DNA from: Thermoplasmata archaeon
Lineage (GTDB): Archaea > Thermoplasmatota > Thermoplasmata > UBA184
Reading direction: 5' to 3'
Length of the DNA: 9,284 nucleotides
NCBI GenBank assembly: GCA_030064695.1
Contig: JASHYV010000078.1
Coordinates: 1-9,284, forward strand
Of the stretch, positions 5,421-9,284 are shown piece after piece; the stretch's first letter is position 1, and each line of letters begins with the position of its first letter. Under the pieces are notes generated by a model. It saw only the letters and a list, made by a program, of their open reading frames with translations, was not told the DNA's origin and did no database searches. Both the position numbers and the translations under genes were made by a program.

Positions 5421-6739
5421 CGTCTCCGATGCCGCTCCAGGCCCACGGCCTCTCCGTGGAGCTGGGCGGTCGCCCGGTCCTCTCCGGCATCGACGTCGAG
5501 CTCCGTCCCGGCGAGATCCTGAGCGTGGTCGGTCCGAACGGGTCGGGTAAGACGACCCTGCTGCGGACCCTCCTCGGGCTTCAGCCCAGCCGGGACGGAG
5601 AGGTCCAGCTGCTCGGTCGCCCGGTACGGGAGCTCCGGCCCACGGCCCGGGCTCGGAGAGCGGCCTGGATGCCGCAAGAGGAGCGGCCCTCGGAGAACCT
5701 GTCCGTCGAGGAGTACGTCAGCCTCGCCCGATTTCCCCATATCGGCGCGTTCGGGATGGAGGACGAGTCCGACCGCCGAGCGGTCGACGACGCGCTCCGG
5801 GACTGCGACCTCGAGACGTTCCGAGAACGTGGAGTCCTCGACCTCTCCGGAGGAGAACGGCAGCGCGTCCTCTTCGCCCGCGCCCTCGCGCAGGCGAGCC
5901 CGGTGCTCGTGCTCGACGAGCCCACCAGCCACCTCGACATGGCGCGACAGTTCGAAGTCATGGCGTACCTCGATCGATTCCGGACCGGACGACCGGATCG
6001 CGCCGTCCTGGTGGCGATGCACGATCTGAACCTCGCGAGCCGGTTCGCGAACCGGCTCCTGTGGCTCGCGCGAGGACAACTCGTGGCAGTGGGGAGCCCC
6101 TCCGCGACCGTGACGGCGGAACGCATCTTCCAGGTATTCGGCGTGGAGACGGTCGTGGAGCATCGAGAGGGTCAGGTCGTGGTGTTCCCGCCCCGCCCGG
6201 CGCTGGCACCACCTTCGATGGGCGGCCACAGCCTCCGCGTGCACGTGATCTGCGGGGGCGGGAGTGGAGAGGAGATCCTGCGAGCACTCACCGACGCCGG
6301 TCACTCGATCAGCGCGGGGGCGCTCAACCTGCTGGACAGCGACGAGGTGCTCGCGCGGGAACTCCACGTCAGCGCGGCGGTCGAAGCCCCCTTCTCCCGA
6401 CTCTCCGATACGATTCGAGCCGAGAACCGGGCGGTGATGTCGCAGGCCGAGGTGGTCGTCATCGCCCCGCTGTACCTCGGACCGGCGAACGTGGCGAACC
6501 TGGAGGACCTTCTGGGCCTCCCGGGCCCACCGACCACCTATCTCGTGGACGGGCCCCCGCTCTCCGGACGCGACTTCACCGCGGGCGCCGCCACCCGGTT
6601 GGTGGCGGAGCTCGAGCGACGCGGCGCGGTCCATGTTTCGGGGGTCCCGCGACTACTCGAGCTGCTGCAGGCGACGGCACGCGCGCGCGGCCTCGGGGAA
6701 GCGGGGGCGAGCGACGCGCCCGCTCCCCGCGGACCCTGA
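5417..6739 (+). CDS. btuD: Corrinoid ABC transporter ATPase BtuD with fused C-terminal domain of unknown function
   Basis: Powers the importer by ATP hydrolysis. Residues 1-258 are a complete ABC ATPase of the FepC/BtuD type: Walker A GPNGSGKT (39-46), Q-loop Gln87 in MPQEE, signature LSGGERQ (143-149), Walker B VLVLDEP (163-169), D-loop SHLD and H-loop His202. After a short Pro/Ala linker (259-272), residues 273-418 form a second domain with HVICGGGSG (276-284), LGPANVANL (354-362) and GRDFTAGAATRL (384-395). This domain is paralogous to the stand-alone protein at 2663-3148. The total of 440 residues compares with about 250-270 for a plain BtuD. I recall similar long BtuD proteins in haloarchaea and methanogens, but the domain's role is not known to me. 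The ATG overlaps the btuC stop (ATGA), with GGAG ten bases upstream. The tail after about 420 is Gly/Ala/Pro-rich. Confidence 0.93.
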   Translation: MTSPMPLQAHGLSVELGGRPVLSGIDVELRPGEILSVVGPNGSGKTTLLRTLLGLQPSRDGEVQLLGRPVRELRPTARARRAAWMPQEERPSENLSVEEYVSLARFPHIGAFGMEDESDRRAVDDALRDCDLETFRERGVLDLSGGERQRVLFARALAQASPVLVLDEPTSHLDMARQFEVMAYLDRFRTGRPDRAVLVAMHDLNLASRFANRLLWLARGQLVAVGSPSATVTAERIFQVFGVETVVEHREGQVVVFPPRPALAPPSMGGHSLRVHVICGGGSGEEILRALTDAGHSISAGALNLLDSDEVLARELHVSAAVEAPFSRLSDTIRAENRAVMSQAEVVVIAPLYLGPANVANLEDLLGLPGPPTTYLVDGPPLSGRDFTAGAATRLVAELERRGAVHVSGVPRLLELLQATARARGLGEAGASDAPAPRGP

Positions 6740-6838
6740 ACTCGGCACGGGGCCGGCCGTGACGGGTCCCGGGATGAGACGCTCTCGCCCCCGCGTCCAC
6801 CGAGACGGACCTCGGGCGCGCTCGGTACGCTACCTTCA

Positions 6839-6852
6839 TCTCCGGCCGGAGA
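6839..6852. promoter_or_regulatory. 14-bp perfect palindrome upstream of the winged-helix regulator
   Basis: TCTCCGGCCGGAGA is an uninterrupted palindrome 40 bases before the regulator's ATG, in a 153-bp gap that holds no gene. A regulator that controls its own gene would often bind such a site near the transcription start. A weak TATA-like GGTACGCTAC lies just upstream (about 6825-6834). The rest of the gap shows only shorter GC palindromes. Operator role is inference. Confidence 0.4.
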
Positions 6853-6875
6853 CATCATCCCGAGGTTTCGATCTG

Positions 6876-6880
6876 GGAGG
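6876..6880 (+). promoter_or_regulatory. Shine-Dalgarno-like GGAGG of the regulator gene
   Basis: GGAGG lies 12 bases before the ATG at 6893. The spacing is slightly long but it is the only such match, and it supports that start and a leadered transcript, unlike the apparently leaderless starts at 2663 and 3236. Confidence 0.45.
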
Positions 6881-6892
6881 ACTGGACCTGAC

Positions 6893-7732
6893 ATGACGAC
6901 CCGTTCCGGGACGGCGACCTCCCCGAGCCGCCGGGAAGCCCAGGGGCTACCGGCGCTGATGAAGCGAGGCCGGCTCACGGAGCTTCTGTTCCTGCTCGAG
7001 CTCGCGACACACCCGAGCGGCCGGCTCCGCCCGATCGCCGAGCGGCTGGGGGTCACGGTGCAGACGATCTCCCTGCTCCATCGAAAGTTTCGCAAGGAAG
7101 GCAAGGTCTCGGTGTCCGGAGGGCGGTACCGGGTGACGCCCGCGGGCGTGGCCGAACTCCACGAGATGATCTCGGAGATCCGCGTCGATCTGGACGCGCG
7201 CATGGCCGAGCTACAGCTCCTGCGGGAGTGCCGGGCGATTGCCGCCGCCCCCATTCGCCGCGGGGACCGAGTGGTCCTGTTCATGGAAGGCGGCGACCTG
7301 TTCGCGCGACCGGGGAGGGACGGTCCGTCGCGCGGTGTCGCCGGGCTAGGAGCCCGACGAGGGGGGCTCGTCGAGGTCCAGCAGCTGGAAGGGGTGCTGC
7401 CCCTGCCCCCGGCGCGAGTGCTCTGCTTGGTCCTGCCCACTCGTGACGTGGGATCCTCGGCCCGCCGCGTCACTCGCCTTCGTCGGGCCTTGAACTCCGC
7501 GGACGGTGGCTTGCTGGCGGCCGAGGGGCTCGAGGCCGTGCACGCGCTTCGCCGGGCGACCTCCCGCCCGTTCGTCCGCTTCGGAGTCGCGGCGGCGGCG
7601 CGGGACGCGGCGCTCCTGGGGGTGCCCGCCACCGTCGTGGTCTCCGACTCCCACATGCGCGTACTGTTGCAACGCCTCGCGGATCCGCTGCCGCCGGTGC
7701 CGGTCGAGGTCCGCACGATCGGCCCGGCGTGA
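6893..7732 (+). CDS. Archaeal winged-helix transcriptional regulator with C-terminal sensor-like domain
   Basis: Probable DNA-binding regulator, 279 residues. Residues 24-88 form a winged helix: RLTELLFLLELATHPSGRLRPIAERL, then the recognition region GVTVQTISLLHRKFRKEGKV, then a wing YRVTPAGVAELHE. A helix (89-117) that could dimerise leads to ECRAIAAAPIRRGDRVVLFMEGG (112-134), and then an alpha/beta domain with a regular strand pattern to the end. This architecture, with ECRAIA followed by GD-V-LFM-GG, resembles a conserved archaeal family (I think the DUF7839 type), which suggests a bound small-molecule effector; that is from memory. It lies 153 bp after btuD on the same strand and six bases before a HAD gene, so it is probably co-transcribed with the latter. 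A role in corrinoid control is possible from position only. The start is set by GGAGG at 6876-6880 and the position of the first helix. Confidence 0.75.
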   Translation: MTTRSGTATSPSRREAQGLPALMKRGRLTELLFLLELATHPSGRLRPIAERLGVTVQTISLLHRKFRKEGKVSVSGGRYRVTPAGVAELHEMISEIRVDLDARMAELQLLRECRAIAAAPIRRGDRVVLFMEGGDLFARPGRDGPSRGVAGLGARRGGLVEVQQLEGVLPLPPARVLCLVLPTRDVGSSARRVTRLRRALNSADGGLLAAEGLEAVHALRRATSRPFVRFGVAAAARDAALLGVPATVVVSDSHMRVLLQRLADPLPPVPVEVRTIGPA

Positions 7733-7738
7733 CCGCCG

Positions 7739-8602
7739 GTGCCGAGGAGCTCACCCGTGCCGGGTCGATTGCCCCGGGCTCCCGGACTGGGCGTCCGGTC
7801 GAGCCGACGTACCCGGGCCGTTCGTCACGTCTTCCTCGACTTCGGTGGGACCCTGACCGTTCCCCTCGTGGACACCCGTCCAATCTTCCAGCGGGTCGCG
7901 CGGCGCTTCGGGGCCCGCCTGTTCTGGGACGTGTTCGATCGCGAGTATGAGCGCGCCTGGCGGGAGCTGGGGCCGTCGGCGATCGATCTCGTGGGTCGGC
8001 GGCCATGCCTCGCCGACCGCGTCCACGAGAGGGCGCTGAGGCGGTCGGTGGTTCGCGGACCCGTGGCGCGCCTCGTCGCGGGAGTTCGGGAGGAAATGCT
8101 CGCCCCACGCTGGCACCCCCCCTACCCCGAGACGGAGACGGTCCTTGGAGCCCTCCGGGCCCGGGGCTACGCGTTGCACGTCGTCTCGAACCACACGGAC
8201 TACCTTCCTCGCATCCTGGAGAACCTCGGCTGGTCCGGGCTCTTCTCGAGCGTGAGCTTCTCGCAGGAGGTGGGTGCGAACAAGCCGGACCCTCGACTCT
8301 TCCAGCTGGCGCTCTCCCGTGCAGGCTGTCCTCCGGGCGAGGTCCTCCACGTTGGGGATCAGTGGGACGCGGACCACGAGGGCGCCCGCTCGGTCGGCCT
8401 CCGAGCGGTTTGGCTGAACCGCGGGGGCGCCCCGACGCCCGGGCCCGGGTGGGAGATCCGCGACCTTCGGGAGTTCCTCGCCTGGCTACCGGGAGTCCCG
8501 GGGAGAATGGCCCGACAACCCACCGGGGCGTCTGGGCGCCGGCAGATCACCGATCCGCGAGAGGTCGGCCGACTGCGACGGACGGCTCGTCCGAGCGCTT
8601 GA
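7739..8602 (+). CDS. HAD-superfamily hydrolase with atypical motif I (DFGGT)
   Basis: Likely phosphatase or related hydrolase, substrate unknown. All four HAD motifs are present: I, FLDFGGTLT with nucleophile Asp34; II, Ser150 in VVSNHT; III, Lys182 in NKPDPRLF; IV, GDQWDAD with Asp207 and Asp212. The region between I and II (about 40-130) is a helical C1-type cap. In motif I the second aspartate of DxDGT, usually the general acid/base, is glycine (Gly36); this is known from other HAD branches but weakens a simple phosphatase call. The GTG at 7739, six bases after the regulator's stop, gives 33 residues before Asp34, longer than the usual few, and its first 28 residues are Arg/Pro-rich. Alternative starts are GTG 7757 and TTG 7769. 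The last 18 residues overlap the 3' end of uvrB on the other strand, and the final 30 or so look unstructured. Confidence 0.82.
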   Translation: MPRSSPVPGRLPRAPGLGVRSSRRTRAVRHVFLDFGGTLTVPLVDTRPIFQRVARRFGARLFWDVFDREYERAWRELGPSAIDLVGRRPCLADRVHERALRRSVVRGPVARLVAGVREEMLAPRWHPPYPETETVLGALRARGYALHVVSNHTDYLPRILENLGWSGLFSSVSFSQEVGANKPDPRLFQLALSRAGCPPGEVLHVGDQWDADHEGARSVGLRAVWLNRGGAPTPGPGWEIRDLREFLAWLPGVPGRMARQPTGASGRRQITDPREVGRLRRTARPSA

Positions 8603-9284
8603 TCTCCCGGATCCGGTCGCGGATGCGGGCCGCCTCCTCGAAGTCGAGCCGCTCCGCGGCGAGCCGCATCTCCTCTTCGAGGTTCGCGAGGAGCAAGGGA
8701 AGCTTCCCCTTCCATCGCCGACCAAGCCCGGCCACCGAGAGGTCGCCCGAGGGCGCCTCCTCCGCGGGGGCGAGCAGCGAGCGGACCTCCTTCTGCACCG
8801 TCTCGGGCACGATCCCGTGCTCCGCGTTGTAGGCGACCTGCGCCGCTCGCCGTCGGGTCATCTCGTCGATCGCGCGCCGCATCGAGCCGGTCGTCCGGTC
8901 CGCGTAGAGCACGACCCGGCCCCGCTCGTTGCGGCTCGCCCGCCCCGAGGTCTGGATGATCGAGGTCTCGCTGCGGAGGTAGCCTTCCTTGTCGGCGTCG
9001 AGGATCGCGACGAAGCTCACCTCGGGAAGGTCGAGCCCCTCGCGGAGCAGGTTGATGCCGACGAGCACGTCGAAGCGGCCGAGGCGCAGGTCCCGGAGCA
9101 CCTCGACGCGCTTCAGCGTCTCGACGTCCGAGTGGAGGTACCGGACCCGGAAGTTGAGGTTCGCGAGGTAGCTCGACAGCTGCTCCGCGGTCGCCTTGGT
9201 GAGCGTCGTGACCAGCGCGCGGTCGCCCCGCTCGGCGCAGGCCCTCAGCTCCTGCACGAGGTCCGCGATGTGGCCCTCCAGGGG
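8547..9284 (-). CDS. uvrB: UvrABC excinuclease subunit UvrB, C-terminal third (5' end outside window)
   Basis: UvrB verifies damage delivered by UvrA and recruits UvrC in nucleotide excision repair. The frame is open to the window edge. The 245 visible residues begin at PLEGHIADLVQEL, the point where helicase domain 3 starts, and include LVTTLTKATAEQL (helicase motif IV region), RYLHSDVETLKR, the motif V segment VGINLLREGLDLPEV with LDADKEG, motif VI QTSGRASRN (often QTIGRAARN), AYNAEHGIVPETVQKEVR and the UVR coiled-coil motif LEEEMRLAAERLDFEEAARIRDRI (visible residues about 201-224) that contacts UvrC. A full UvrB is about 660-680 residues. Its stop lies inside the HAD gene, a 56-bp convergent overlap. 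In Archaea the Uvr system is patchy and generally viewed as acquired from Bacteria. Confidence 0.97.
   Translation of the reverse strand, partial: PLEGHIADLVQELRACAERGDRALVTTLTKATAEQLSSYLANLNFRVRYLHSDVETLKRVEVLRDLRLGRFDVLVGINLLREGLDLPEVSFVAILDADKEGYLRSETSIIQTSGRASRNERGRVVLYADRTTGSMRRAIDEMTRRRAAQVAYNAEHGIVPETVQKEVRSLLAPAEEAPSGDLSVAGLGRRWKGKLPLLLANLEEEMRLAAERLDFEEAARIRDRIREIKRSDEPSVAVGRPLADR

Noticed and set aside
6746..6761. Hairpin CACGG-GGCCGG-CCGTG just after the btuD stop as a terminator
   Set aside because: Only a 5-bp stem with no T-run; such GC palindromes are common by chance at this composition.
5387..7716. Long minus-strand open frames opposite btuD and the regulator (392-415 codons)
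   Set aside because: Composition is typical of shadows, there are no motifs, and the plus-strand genes have complete family signatures.
1..9284. CRISPR arrays, tRNA or rRNA genes, insertion sequences, long repeats
   Set aside because: No tandem spaced repeats, cloverleaf-like segments, transposase motifs or terminal repeats were seen on either strand.

Overview
The window is GC-rich throughout (roughly two-thirds G+C by eye) and densely coded, and it reads as a piece of an archaeal genome. The pointers are a solute-binding protein anchored by an N-terminal membrane helix plus a Ser/Gly linker, with seven N-x-S/T sequons and no lipobox; TATA-like boxes about 25-30 bases ahead of start codons that lack a Shine-Dalgarno sequence; a winged-helix regulator of a type I associate with Euryarchaeota; and a BtuD-type ATPase with the long C-terminal domain I associate with archaea. 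A high-GC uncultured Thermoplasmatota lineage is a reasonable guess, but that is inference. BluB requires O2, so the organism probably meets oxygen.

Layout. Left (1-2555): the 3' part of bluB (+) converges on a minus-strand pair cobO-cobQ. The cobQ reading frame runs on 161 bp into bluB on the opposite strand. Middle (2556-6739): a compact divergent promoter region separates cobO from a 161-residue stand-alone gene of unknown function. A second short promoter region then leads into a translationally coupled transporter operon, btuF-btuC-btuD. The stand-alone protein is a clear paralogue of the C-terminal domain fused to BtuD. Right (6740-9284): a 153-bp gap with a 14-bp palindrome, a winged-helix regulator, a HAD-family hydrolase six bases behind it, and the C-terminal third of uvrB converging from the right edge. 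No stretch of more than 300 bases lacks a gene.

How the genes fit together. CobO adenosylates the corrinoid, CobQ amidates four side chains of adenosylcobyric acid's precursor, BluB makes the lower ligand 5,6-dimethylbenzimidazole, and BtuFCD imports corrinoids. The segment is therefore a combined cobalamin synthesis and salvage module. The regulator and HAD gene may or may not belong to it; uvrB (DNA repair) does not.

The point most worth following up is the duplicated unknown domain (CGGG[TS]G near the start, RD[YF]T-x-G-x-ATRL near the end). One copy is free-standing beside cobO and the other is fused to the importer's ATPase. This suggests a dedicated corrinoid-linked function that has not been assigned. 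Distinct inverted repeats lie just upstream of the TATA-like elements of these two transcription units.
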